Below the pieces are notes generated by a model, which did no database searches, was not told the origin of the DNA, and was given only the letters and a program-made list of their open reading frames with translations. DNA of 60,000 bases. It comes from Membranipora membranacea (taxonomy: Eukaryota > Bryozoa > Gymnolaemata > Cheilostomatida > Membraniporidae). Position numbers and translations under genes: made by a program. The stretch spans positions 23,376,001 to 23,436,000 of the forward strand of contig OU612072.1 in the NCBI GenBank assembly GCA_914767715.1. Direction: 5' to 3'. Shown piece by piece: positions 23,973-35,085 of this stretch (position 1 is the first letter of the stretch; each line of letters begins with the position of its first letter).

Positions 23973-25576
23973 TACTGAATTAAAATGTCACGACGTCCAT
24001 CATAGCAGATGTACACACAGAAAATGACTTTGCAATAATCAAAATTTCTTTAAAGGTCCGTCTTGGAATACACGAAGGAAGAATAGAAGTTAAATCTGTG
24101 ATATTCTCTGGAAGTCGAACAAGTGATCAGTCATGGCTGACAAAGAAAAAACTAATCAGCGGTAGTTGGACTACTTTGAACTCACAGAGTCTGCCTTTGG
24201 ATATCGATTGGTGGTGGAAACAGTAAGTAGCTTACAGGAGTTTCTCACTTGATGTGTTGCGAATAAGATAAGATAAGATTTATTGGTTACACAACATCAA
24301 TGATGAGGTAAAACTAGTGTGGCATGAAGGTATGAGTACATATGCACCATATTGTTTCAATGATTTTTAAAGGTTGTTCATGTCGTCTTTGGTAGCTTAA
24401 ACCATCTCATCTCCAGTTTATATCTTGCTTTATTCATGGCTATGAGGCTAAAACATAAAAATAGACTTTGATTGTAAGGCTGTGATCACTTCTTGCTGAT
24501 GATTATGGCCTCCTTCCTAATTAAAGGATCAGGATGCCTAGCAACATGTATAAAACATTTCGAAGTTCCCTTTCATGGCTGTGATTCATCTCAAATAAAC
24601 TGTCGATCTGAAATGCAGCATGGTGAGTCTGTATGACCATACACAAGGCACTAAGTATATCTGCTTTATTAATATAGGTTAATATGTATTGCAGTTTATG
24701 AATAGTTCATTATTATGAACAGAAGTTTCAAAGGATGTGGTTTCCTTTGTATATTCCTATTCCACATTTGAAATATGATCTTGTTTGTCATATAAAAATA
24801 TCATGTTCAAAGGAAGTAATGGTCGGTAATACTAAACTTCATGCATTTATCGTTCATGAAATATAATGATGATAACCACACAATCTAAAAGGAAACAGGA
24901 TAGAAAGGCCTTCAGCGCTGAACATCAGCTGGCTAACCAAAGACCATTGTTTCACACAGAGATTTAAAACACAGTGTTTTCACTACAACTCCTGGTGTCC
25001 GGGTTATACTACCGATTATCATCGGCTTAAACAAAAATGTAAACACTCTTTCCTCATTAAGTATGCGTCTATGATATTCTATACCTATTTATTTTTTTAG
25101 ATCAAGAATTATTATTTGCCGTAGATTCTATATCCCCCAGTATCACAGAGGTTGTGGATCAGACTATGTGTACCTAGTTGCTATTCAGAACCAAAAGGAT
25201 ACAGTATGTGGTTGGGAAAGGTTCCCAGAGTCTTCACTGCCTAAGATTCTCTACTCTCCTTCCTCCACTGATGCTGACCACACTAGCAGAAGTAAGTGGT
25301 ACAATATGTGAATATTATTAGGAATTTGATGTGTAGTGTATGTACTGCATGTAGGTGGTGACACAAATTTTTTAATTTATTTTTGACACGGTTGCCTCAC
25401 AATGTTAGTGATTTTATAAATGTATTTTTGGAATGCTTGAGGACTTTTTGTTGGAATTCTTAGCATTGAAGTTTGTGTATAGTTGGTACTAAGGTAGATC
25501 TGTTTGAATCCTAATACCGTAACCTGGAATACAGGCTGTGTGGTGGAGGGACCTTGATGTTTTTTTTAATTTCACC

Positions 25577-25785
25577 AGTAAACAGTGAACAGTGAACAGC
25601 GAACAGCGAACAGCGAACAGCGAACACCGAACAGCGAACAGCGAACAGCGAACACCGAACACCGAACAGCGAACAACTAACAGCGAACAGCGAACAGCGA
25701 ACAGCGAACAGCGAACAGCGAACAGCGAACAGCGAACAGCGAACAGCGAACAGCGAACAGCGAACAGCAAACAGTAAACAGTAAA
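25577..25785. repeat. 7-bp minisatellite (GAACAGC)n
   Basis: About 30 units of GAACAGC with occasional GAACACC variants, between TTTCACCAGT and TAAACTTCCAACTCG. The paralogous site at 33274-33307 in unit 2 has only four or five units of a TAAACAG variant. The expansion therefore arose after the duplication. Open frames across it are repeat artefacts. Confidence 0.95.
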
Positions 25786-26189
25786 CTTCCAACTCGCTTC
25801 ACCATTGTTGGTGAGGGGAGAAAAACTTGTCACTCTGTCACTGTAACCTAGGTGTAAACATAAAGGAGAAAACCCTCAATTTATTGATGGCAATAATTTA
25901 CAAGCCTTGTATACCCCCCCCCAACCTCAAATCACCAATAAAACCTATCTCGAGGTATATGAGATCTATGGTATTTATTTGTAAACATAGAGCAATGTCT
26001 TTTGATAGAATTATGTTTTGTAACAACTGGGCACCAGTTGCTAGTCGGATTTGTACGTACTGTGCAATACCTATGGACTACCATGAAACCTGCATGATTA
26101 AGACAGCTACTTAAAGTGATTGCATTTTTCTCTGTTGTAGTGCAAGAAGCAGACAGTCTCACCATATCAATTCAGATGTAAAGAAAACA

Positions 26190-27730
26190 TAAAACCACTT
26201 ATAACCGGAACCCGACAGAACCATGGAAACAAATATGATTAATTCGCAGAATCTACTAAACTATACTGAAAATAAATCATCTATGCTGAGCCTGACTTAT
26301 CCATCACAGATTCAAATTTAATCATTGTTACTTTCAACTCTTGTCATCTAACAATCCTTCTATTTTCTTTATAAATAAAACAGCACTGAAAACCAACCAC
26401 TCATTCTTGATGATGAAACGTGATCGTTCTTTGAAATCATATCACATAATACTATCCATAATTGTTTTTTATTTTTTTCTACGATTGGGATATTCACCAA
26501 ACATTGTGAGGAATAGAACATGCACGGTAAAAATCAAGGTGATAGTTAGATAGTCCAGGGACAAGAGTGACAGAGTTCCCATCTTTTTAAACAACATTTA
26601 TTGACAGCAATATGCATGCATAAATCTTTCCTGCATAAAGGCACAATGACCCATCAATAAGCTGTGGAACGGCAGTAGCTGACACTATTCGTCCACCAGT
26701 GGTCGGCAGACCATTATTGGGATAAGCACAGTCTATGAGTTGTCTACAATTTGCTAATTAGTTGGCAAAGTTTGATGTCATCCAACAAGATGAGGTTCTA
26801 AGTTTGTCTCAATTTTCAAATATTAAATAAAACAATGTTTTACTTGGAGTCGTTTTCCGTGTCCCTCACCAGACAAGCTTACTTACAAGTCTTAATGATG
26901 AAGCTTTGAGCTCAGTAGGTCTTATATCTAGTGATGAGGGCGCATGGCCAGAATAATCCCTTAGCTAGGAAGCACAGACTAACACACCTACTTTCTCCAA
27001 TTGTATTTTTTTACACTGTGGTTATGATTTGCGTCATGGGAGAGTGATATATACGTAATAGTTTTTGGCCAAGATTATCAGTTAAGATTGCGAGGATAAT
27101 TACAGTAATATGGCACAACACTGATTTCTTGTCTTCGGATATTGATAAACCTCTTAATGCTTTATTGTTCCAAATGATATTACACACTTCATCGGACAAA
27201 AAATAGTCACTTTTGCTTCCCAGGTTTATTCGTTGTCACAGCAACCATTCATGAATGATTGCCAGTAACGTGCCAGACTCATTCCCAATAGTTTCATCCT
27301 GGGTTATGACTGGTATTAATAGTATCTGTAACCACACAAACAATTCACTTTTACAATCCTTCAGTCCAAATGTGATCTCGTTATTCGATTAATATGAGAG
27401 AGAGAGAGAGAGGGCAAAATAATACCTCTTAGCATAACATCAGTCATCCGTCATAAAAATTTGATGAAACAAAAACAATAATTGCGTTATGAAAATGAGC
27501 TTTTATTTCCATTAAGGCTTGAATATTTCCCAGAAAAATTTTTTGGGGATTACATTAAGATTAAGATGGTTATGGGCAAGAAAATCAGCAATGGTTTATT
27601 ACAAGTTTTAATAATGTTTTCCATAATCTCTTATCTAAGCTGACAAATACGCACAACCTTACCTAGATTGACGCCAATTCGAACATCAGAGAAAAATGTG
27701 TGATAACTGCTAGGTATAATTTACTCTGCT
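26190..27730 (+). other. Spacer between gene B copy 1 and VMO1 copy A
   Basis: No coding exon is seen. A polyadenylation signal (AATAAA, 26271-26276) follows the gene B stop. The stretch is nearly identical to unit 2 (33710-34870), except that 27256-27637, including a short GA run near 27396-27412, has no counterpart there. Confidence 0.6.
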
Positions 27731-27737
27731 TCCTCAC

Positions 27738-27744
27738 TATAAAT
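27738..27744 (+). promoter_or_regulatory. TATA box of VMO1-like copy A
   Basis: TATAAAT lies in CTCACTATAAATTAA, conserved at 34874-34880 before copy B. A non-coding first exon appears to follow, ending at a GTAAGT donor (AGACT|GTAAGT, near 27818). The matching acceptor (TGTTAG) is about 15 bp before the ATG. The transcription start is inferred near 27770. Confidence 0.5.
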
Positions 27745-27949
27745 TAATACAGCCTGCCTTACAACGTCATCACATTGGATCTTATCATGTGCCGAACCAC
27801 AAAGTCATCATCTCAAGACTGTAAGTATATTGGAACAAACACAACGGCTCTCCACATCATTCAATTACTGAGCTAAAACAGAGTTTCAGTAATAGATAAC
27901 GTGCAGATAACATATCATGAGAATTAAGCTATGTTAGAAAGTCCTACTG

Positions 27950-28598
27950 ATGAAGATGATGATGACGTTGACATTGTGGTTGTTGGCTGTGAATATGGCT
28001 GTGATCGGAGCTCAAGGGGTTTCTAATCGTTCTGATTTAGTCGCTGAACTACAGCCAACTGTTCACACAGACTTTGGTGAATGGGGACCAAAAGTTTACT
28101 GCCCAGAGGGAACCTTTGTCTATGATATGAGAATGAAGTATCAAACAAAACAGGGGTTTGGCGATGATACAGCTGTGGATCGCAAAGCTCTCGATTGCGA
28201 GTAAGTACATGTGGAAAATTCTATGTTGGCTATGTCTCACTGACATTGAGATAATATAGTCTGTGTTATGATAATTATAGGCTTCAACATGGCTCATAAC
28301 AGTAATATATTTGGTAAATTTATAAATCTGCAAGTCTGAATGCCAGTGAGTGACATGGTTAATTAATGCAGTTTATTCTGACGGTCAAAGTCTAACAGTC
28401 AAAGTCATGACTTTATGAGGTTAACCAGCTCTTTGGGTTTAAAACTGTTTGTAGTAAATAATCCCTCATTTCTCTTTTCTCTGCACACCTTTAGCCACGG
28501 CAGTTTGCCTTATTCAATACGAACAAGCTCAGATTACGTAATAGAGTCGGCAGGCGGAGACCAGGGTGAATGGAACAATGGAACAAATCCTCATAGGT
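27950..28598 (+). pseudogene. VMO1-like gene, copy A (3' truncated)
   Basis: Exon 1 (27950-28200) starts MKMMMTLTLWLLAVNMAV, a clear signal peptide, then a VMO1-type repeat: FGEWG, YCPEGTFVYDMRM, GFGDDTAVDR. It ends in phase 2 at GTAAGT. Exon 2 starts at 28495 with HGSLPYSIRTSSDYVIES, then GGDQGEW, the start of a second repeat. Homology to copy B stops abruptly after CCTCA near 28598, where unit 2 of the tandem duplication begins. At least half of the protein is therefore missing. Vertebrate VMO1 is a secreted beta-prism protein of the egg vitelline membrane; a role in egg coat or mucus here is inference. Confidence 0.75.
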
Positions 28599-29726
28599 TG
28601 TTCCACCCCTAGTTCCAACCCTATTCTAGGGCATCATGATAATGATTCCTCGTCATAGCTCTTTAACTGATACCATATACCATAATCATTATAACCCTTT
28701 TGTTGCTAAGACATCCAACCATCAAAATAGTTCATTTATTTTTAAGCCAATGCAGCGCATTGAATCGCAATTTTGTGCCAATTACCTAACTGACTAGATC
28801 AAAATTAAATTAGATGAATATGGTTTACGCTCAAGTGAATGATAGCTCAAGTTATCAGAAATATATCAAACTCACATAACACTAAGCAGGGAGCATCTTT
28901 AGATGCATTAAAGTAAATTAAACACTCAGACAATTCTAACATGCCTGATATGATTCTTTGAGCATCTCCTCCTGTGTTTCATTGTTGGCTTCACCTTCAG
29001 CATAGCAACGAAAATGTGTGTAGTGAGCTTTTTCACATTACTGCAATGACTGGTATTTTTAGTGAAGTTATCATTACTTGGATTTGCCAGTGTTGTGATA
29101 GTTGTATTCATCTGTAATTAAAATGGAACATAAATATTCACACAACCTCAAATATTGGTTGTTGAGACATTATGAAGGGCAGCGTTGTAAAAGGATGTAC
29201 TTCCCTTGTATACTTCCTTCTCTTCAGCTGTAATGAAATTGTGTTTGTCATGAAGAAAATATCATGTTCAAAGGAAGAAAGTCGCGTAATTTTATTCACC
29301 TATCATGTTCCTTAAATATTAAGGTGTACAGGAAACAAGGAAACATGGAGGAAAAGGCCTTGATCAGTTCTCTCTTATCTAGATGTATCTTTAGATGTAA
29401 AAATCAGAAAGCGCCTATATCTTGGCTCATTAAGACCTACTGCACAAGTTGAGGAAAAGTTCTCAACTATGAGGTAAGAAAGTGTGAATTATTTGTTTCA
29501 AAGTACCAGTCTTCTCAAACGATAATCTACTGATTGTTTTGGGAAATGGTTTCTCCATCACAAATGTAGTTTCATTGTGGCCAATGTCAGAGGTTCCAAA
29601 AAAATGGTGATAGGCTGCCCTCTGTGACATAATAAATTAATATTACAAGTGTTTACTGAACGCCCAAGATGCTTTTGTGTGCTTTGTATCATTCTTGTAA
29701 ATATACATATTATACAAAATTTCCAT

Positions 29727-32700
29727 ATGCATGTTTATCTGTTTACCAGAAGATTGAATGAGATTCTGATTTGGGTGACCATTGTATCTGTGGTGTGTGG
29801 CAGCACTGAAACATCACATGGAGAGACGCTGAAAAGTACTCTTACACGACTAGGTTATCTAAATTGTGCCTGCACATGCGGGACAACCACAACAGAGGGT
29901 AAGTGGTCTTCACTCCGTTATACTTGTTTACATTTTTTGATCGGATTGAATGATCTGAACTCGATGTTACTTGTTGTTAGATCTTTTTTGGTATTTGTGG
30001 ACATGAAAATTGGCATGATATTCTATGTGTCATAGCATGATTAAGGCATAAAGATATATTTGCTTGTGATAAAATTAATTTTCATAAGTATTGAGTAATG
30101 TTCACATCAGTGTGCTGACCAAGAAATGAAAAAAAAAACATCTGCTTTTGTTTGCATACTGCGGTCTCACAGGAATCACTTTCAGACCAAATTCTGCAAT
30201 TGCTACAAAATACTACCAAGTTATCATTGCATCCATAGAAATTGAGAATCTAAAGGAGCGGCTTCAATTCAAACCATTGAGCAACATCATGATCCTTAAT
30301 GGCGCTGCTGATGATGGATCAATTGAGACGATGAATAGAGAAGCGAGAAGTCTGACTGAATGTTATGAGCGATGTCTTTCTGTGTTCGGAAACAAGTGTG
30401 GTGTTTACAGGTTGTACAATGTTATCTTTTCATTGAATCGTCTTTGTGAGATTGTAATTATAAGAAAGCTTTTATTATGCCATGCTATTTGCAAGGGCGA
30501 AGAATACATGCATACATTTTTAGTAGCAATTTTCTTAGACAACCATTTATAAGAGGCGATTTGAATCATGCTGTGTGATCAAAATATTTGCCAGCTCAAG
30601 CATTACTGTTTTGTGAAAACATTGATTTATTGCTTTAGCAGACATAGACCATGCAATCGGTAAAAAATGAAATACAATATTTATGCCCTAACACTTTCAC
30701 ACATCCAAAACTTACTATACTTCCACTGCATGCTTATCATATGGCAGAACACTGTTGGCACGCCCCAATTGCAGCTGAAAGACCCACATCTGCTTCTTAG
30801 ATGGTCATGTGGGCAAGGGTATGGGGTGCAGCTTGAGTACAGCAAGTACCCAAGCATAGAAAACATAGACCAAACTTTAACTTATGCTTTCAAACTTTGT
30901 AGTTACAGTTCTAATGACAAAATGTGCCGCATTTCCGATATGGACTTTTATGAATCCTGGACCAACACATTCTTTAAGGCTGGTGTAACCAGTTACTACC
31001 AATACAAACCTGGTAAGAATTGGATATATTCCCATAACATTTATGTGTAACGTTTACATTAGTATTTTCAGCCATATACAACGGACCCTCTTAACCTCTG
31101 GTTATTTATGGTTCTGATCTGATAAGGCCTGGCTAGCATAAAAAAGGTTGCCCATGCAAAATCAGAAATGAGACCAAGTGCTCGGAATCTGACATGGATC
31201 ATTTGATCACAAGTCCTTACCTTTGACTGACGGACATGGATCAAAGGCGCATAATGGTGTTTCACTATCTTTATAATTCCTGACACTACAGATAGTTGGA
31301 AGATGGTATATCGTAGACCAAAACTTGTTAAGACACCTGGATGGGAAAATCAGGTAACTGGACCGTGGATGGACAATGCATTCTCCACAAAATCTGTCAG
31401 TGACACATCAGAGCTCTATCAGGATGGGCTGAGTGCACGAGTACTCAAAAGCAATTTGGTTCATTTCTGGAGTCAACTTCAAGTGGGGAAGGTAAGGAAT
31501 TGATTAGTTGAGAAGTTTTTAAGTTTTGGTTAATTGAAATTCATTCGACATCATTTTTATTCAAGCAAACTTTTCTCTTGATTTTTGTAATGATATTAAT
31601 TTACCCTTTCGTATTATTGTTCTGCTTTGAGGAAATTTCAATTACGAATTACTGAATTAAAATGTCACGATGTCCATCATAGCAGATGTACATAGAACAC
31701 ACAGAAAATGACTTTGCAATAATCAAAATTTCTTTAAAGGTCCGTCTTGGAATACACAAAGGAAGAAGAGAAGTTAAACATGTGATATTCTCTGGAAGTC
31801 GAACAAGTGATGAGTCATGGCTGACAAAGAGAAAACTAATCAGCAGTAGTTGGACTACTTTGAACTCACAGAGTCTGCCTTTGGATATCGATTGGTGGTG
31901 GAAGCAGTAAGTAGCTTACAGGATTTTCTCACTTGATGTGTTGCAAATAAGATAAGATAAGATTTATTGGTTACACAACATCAATGATGAGGTAAAACTA
32001 GTGTGGCATGAAGGTATGAGTACATATGCACCATATTGTTTCAATGATTTTTAAAGGTTGTTCATGTCGTCTTTGGTAGCTTAAACCATCTCATCTCCAG
32101 TTTATATCTTGCATCATTCATGGCTATGAGGCTAAAACATAAAAATAAACTCTGATTGTAAGGCTATGATCACTTCTTGCTTATGATTATGGCCTCCTTC
32201 CTAATTAAAGGATCAGCATGCCTAGCAACATGTATAAAACATTTCGAAGTTCCCTTTCATGGCTGTGATTCATCTCAAATAAACTGTCGATCTGAAATGC
32301 AGCATGGTGAGTCTGTATGACCATACACAAGGCACTAAGTATATCTGCTATATTAATATAGGTTAATATGTATTGCAGTTTATAAATAGTTCATTATTAT
32401 GAACAGAAGTTTCAAAGGATGTGGTTTCCTTTGTATATTCCTATTCCACATTTGAAATTTGATCTTGTTTGTCATATAAAAATATCATGTTCAAAGGAAG
32501 TAATGGTCGGTAATACTAAACTGTATACATTTATCGTTCATGAAATATAATGATGATAACCACACAATCTGAAAGGAAACGGGATAGAAAGGCCTTCAGC
32601 GCTGAACATCAGCTGGCCAACCAAAGACCATTGTTTCACACAGAGATTTGACACACAGTGTTTTCAATACAACACCTGGTGTTCGGGTTATACTACCGAT

Positions 32701-33704
32701 TATCATCGGCTTAAACAAAAATGTAAACACTCTTTCCTCATTAAGTATGCAACTATATATGGTCTGTGATATTCTATAGCTATTTATTTTTCTAGATCAA
32801 GAATTCATACTTGCCGTGGATTCCATATCCTCCAGTCTCACAGTGGTTGTGGATATGACTATGTGTACCTAGTTGCTATTCAGAACCAAAAGGATACAGT
32901 ATGTAGTTGGGAAAGGTTCCCAGAGTCTTCACTGCCTAAGATTCTCTACTCTCCTTCCTCCACTGATGCTGACCACGCTAGCAGAAGTAAGTGGTACAAT
33001 ATGTGAATATTATTAGGAATTTAATGTGTAGTGTGTGTACTGCATGTAGGTGGTGACACAAATGTTTTAATTTATTTTTGACACGGTTGCCTCACAATGT
33101 TAGTGATTTTATAAATGTATTTTTGGAATGCTTGAGGACTTTTTGTTGGAATTCTTAGCATTGAAGTTTGTGTATAGTTGGTACTAAGGTGATCTGTTTG
33201 AATCCTATTACCGTAACCTGGAATACAGGCTGTGTGGTGGAGGAGACCTTGATGTTTTTTTTTAATTTCACCAGTTAACAGTAAACAGTAAACAGTAAAC
33301 AGTAAACTTCCAACTCGCTTCGCCATTGTTGGTGAGGGGAGAAAAACTTGTCACACTGTCACTGAAACCTAGGTGTAAACATAAAGGAGAAAACCCTCAA
33401 TTTATTGATGGCAATAATTTACAAGCCTTGTATACCCCTCCCCCCAACCTCAAATCACCAATAAAACTTATCTCGAGGTATATGAGATCTATGGTATTTA
33501 TTTGTTAACATAGAGCAATGTCTTTTGATAGAATTATGTTTTGTAACAACTGAGCACCAGTTGCTAGTCGGATTTGTACGTACTGTGCAATACCTACGGA
33601 CTACCATGAAACCTGCATGATTAAGACAGCTACTTACAGTGATTGCATTTTTCTCTGTTGTAGTGCAAGAAGCAGACAGTCTCACCATATCAATTCAGAT
33701 GTAA
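29727..33704 (+). CDS. Secreted multi-exon protein, gene B (intact copy)
   Basis: Seven exons join in frame over 1221 nt (406 residues): 29727-29898, 30173-30410, 30801-31012, 31292-31491, 31740-31906, 32796-32986, 33664-33704. The start MHVYLFTRRLNEILIWVTIV has a basic then hydrophobic stretch, a good signal peptide likely cut after VVCGS. Exon 2 contains SLTECYERCL...NKCGVYR, which looks like the Cys core of a PAN/apple domain. Exons 4-6 form a C-terminal region with FSGSRTSDESWL, KLISSSWT and a CRGFHI...GCGYDYVYLVAI block. I have seen a similar unnamed secreted invertebrate module but cannot name it. The exon 3 acceptor (TTCTTAG at 30800) was chosen because it alone restores phase. It is probably an extracellular recognition or structural protein; function unknown. 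Confidence 0.7.
33274..33307. repeat. Short (AAACAGT)n array, unallied counterpart of 25577-25785
   Basis: Four to five units of TAAACAG lie at the position where unit 1 carries about 30 units of GAACAGC. It represents the short, probably ancestral, state. Confidence 0.8.
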
Positions 33705-33783
33705 AGAAAAAATATAACCGGAACCCGACAGAACCATGGAAACAAATATTATTAATTCGCAGAAACCACTAAACTATACTGAA

Positions 33784-33789
33784 AATAAA
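33784..33789 (+). terminator. Polyadenylation signal of gene B
   Basis: AATAAA lies 80 bp after the gene B stop codon and is conserved after copy 1 (26271-26276). Confidence 0.5.
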
Positions 33790-34873
33790 TCATCTATGCT
33801 GAGCCTGACTTATCCATCACAGATTCACAATTAATCATTGTTACTTTCAACTCTTGTCATCTAACAATCCTTCTATTTTCTTTACAAATAAAACAGCACT
33901 GAAAACCAACCACTCATTCTTGATGATGAAACATGATCGTTCTTTGAAATCACATCACATAATACTATCCGTAATAGTTCTTTATTTTATTCTACGATTG
34001 GGATATTCACCAAACATTCTCTGTGAGGAATAGAACATGCACGGTAAAAATCAAGGTGATAGTTAGATAGTCCAGGGACTAGAGTGACAGAGTTCCCATC
34101 TTTTTAAACAACATTTATTGACAGCAATATGCATGCATAAATCTTTCCTGCATAAAGGCACAATGACACATCAATAAGCTGTGGAACGGCAGTAGCTGAC
34201 ACTATTCGTCCACCAGTGGTCTGCAGACCATTATTGGGATAAGCACTGTCTATGAGTTGTCTACAATTTGTTAATTAGTTGGCAAAGTTTGATGTCATCC
34301 AACAAGATGAGATTCTAAGTTTGTCTGCAATTTTCAAATATTAAATAAGACAATTTTATACTTGGAGTCGTTTTCTTTGTCCCTCACCAGACAAGCTTAC
34401 TTACAAGTCCTTATGATTAAGCTTTGAGCTCAGTAGGTCTGATATCTAGTGATGTGGGCGCATAGCCAGAATAATCCGTTAGCTAGGAAGCACAGACTTA
34501 CCCACCTACTTTCTCCAATTGTATTTTTTTACACTGTGATTATGATTTGCGTCATGGGAGAGTGATATATACGTAATAGTTTTTGGCCAAGATTATCAGA
34601 TAAGATTGCGAGGATAATTACAGTAATATGGCGCAACACTGATTTTTTGTCTTCGGATATTGATAAACCTCTGAATGCTTTATTGTTCCAAATGATATCA
34701 CACACTTCGTCGGACGAAAAATAGTTACTTTTGCTTCCCAGGTCTATTTGTTGTCACAGCAACCATTCATGAAAGCTGACAAATACGCACAAAACTACCT
34801 AGATTGACGCCATTTCAAGCATCAGAAAAAAAAGTGTGATAACTGCTAGGTATAATTTACTCTGCTTCCTCAC

Positions 34874-34880
34874 TATAAAT
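34874..34880 (+). promoter_or_regulatory. TATA box of VMO1-like copy B
   Basis: TATAAAT in the same context as copy A (27738). The downstream non-coding exon with its GTAAGT donor is also conserved. Confidence 0.45.
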
Positions 34881-35085
34881 TAACACAGCCTGCCTTAAAA
34901 CGTCATCACATTGGATCTTATCATGTGCCGAACCACAAAGTCATCATCTCAAGACTGTAAGTATATTGGAACAAACACAACGGCTCTCCACATCATTCAA
35001 TTACTTAGCTACAACAGAGTTTCAGTAATAGATAACGTGCAGATAACATATCATGAGAATTAAGCTATTTTAGGAAGTTCCACTG

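Larger units (their letters stand above)
20354..26181 (+). pseudogene. Gene B, copy 1 (incomplete duplicate)
   Basis: Retained exons, by comparison with the intact copy at 29727-33704: part of exon 2 (20354-20467), exon 4 (20594-20793, 200 nt), exon 5 (24056-24222, 167 nt), exon 6 (25101-25291, 191 nt) and exon 7 (26141-26181, ending TGA-free in frame until TAA). Exons 4-7 have intact splice sites and frames of the same lengths as in copy 2. Exon 1, the start of exon 2 and exon 3 are missing: after GAGCGATGTCT the sequence jumps to what in copy 2 lies about 790 bp further on, giving an immediate TGA. A LINE sits in intron 4. Exons 4-6 differ from copy 2 mainly by amino-acid replacements. It could be a pseudogene or still supply alternative exons. 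Confidence 0.7.
19475..28600 (+). repeat. Tandem duplication, unit 1
   Basis: From AACCCTATTCTAGGGCATCAT near 19475 onward this unit is closely matched by 28612-35720. Shared order: a 460-bp leader (19475-19935 and 28612-29102), gene B exons, a long shared spacer, then a VMO1-like gene. Differences in unit 1: gene B exon 1 and exon 3 are lost, a 3-kb LINE is present at 20952-23972, the 7-bp minisatellite is expanded, and about 380 bp (27256-27637) is extra. The unit ends inside the VMO1 gene. Confidence 0.85.

Noticed and set aside
25489-25833. Open frames with a repeated SLFAVRC-type or NSEQRTA-type pattern
   Set aside because: Products of the 7-bp minisatellite; a 7-bp unit cycles through all frames and has no stop. 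The paralogous site is short.
32000-32700. Possible further exon between gene B exons 5 and 6
   Set aside because: Both copies conserve the stretch closely, but no frame of useful length has proper splice sites, and joining exon 5 to exon 6 already restores phase.
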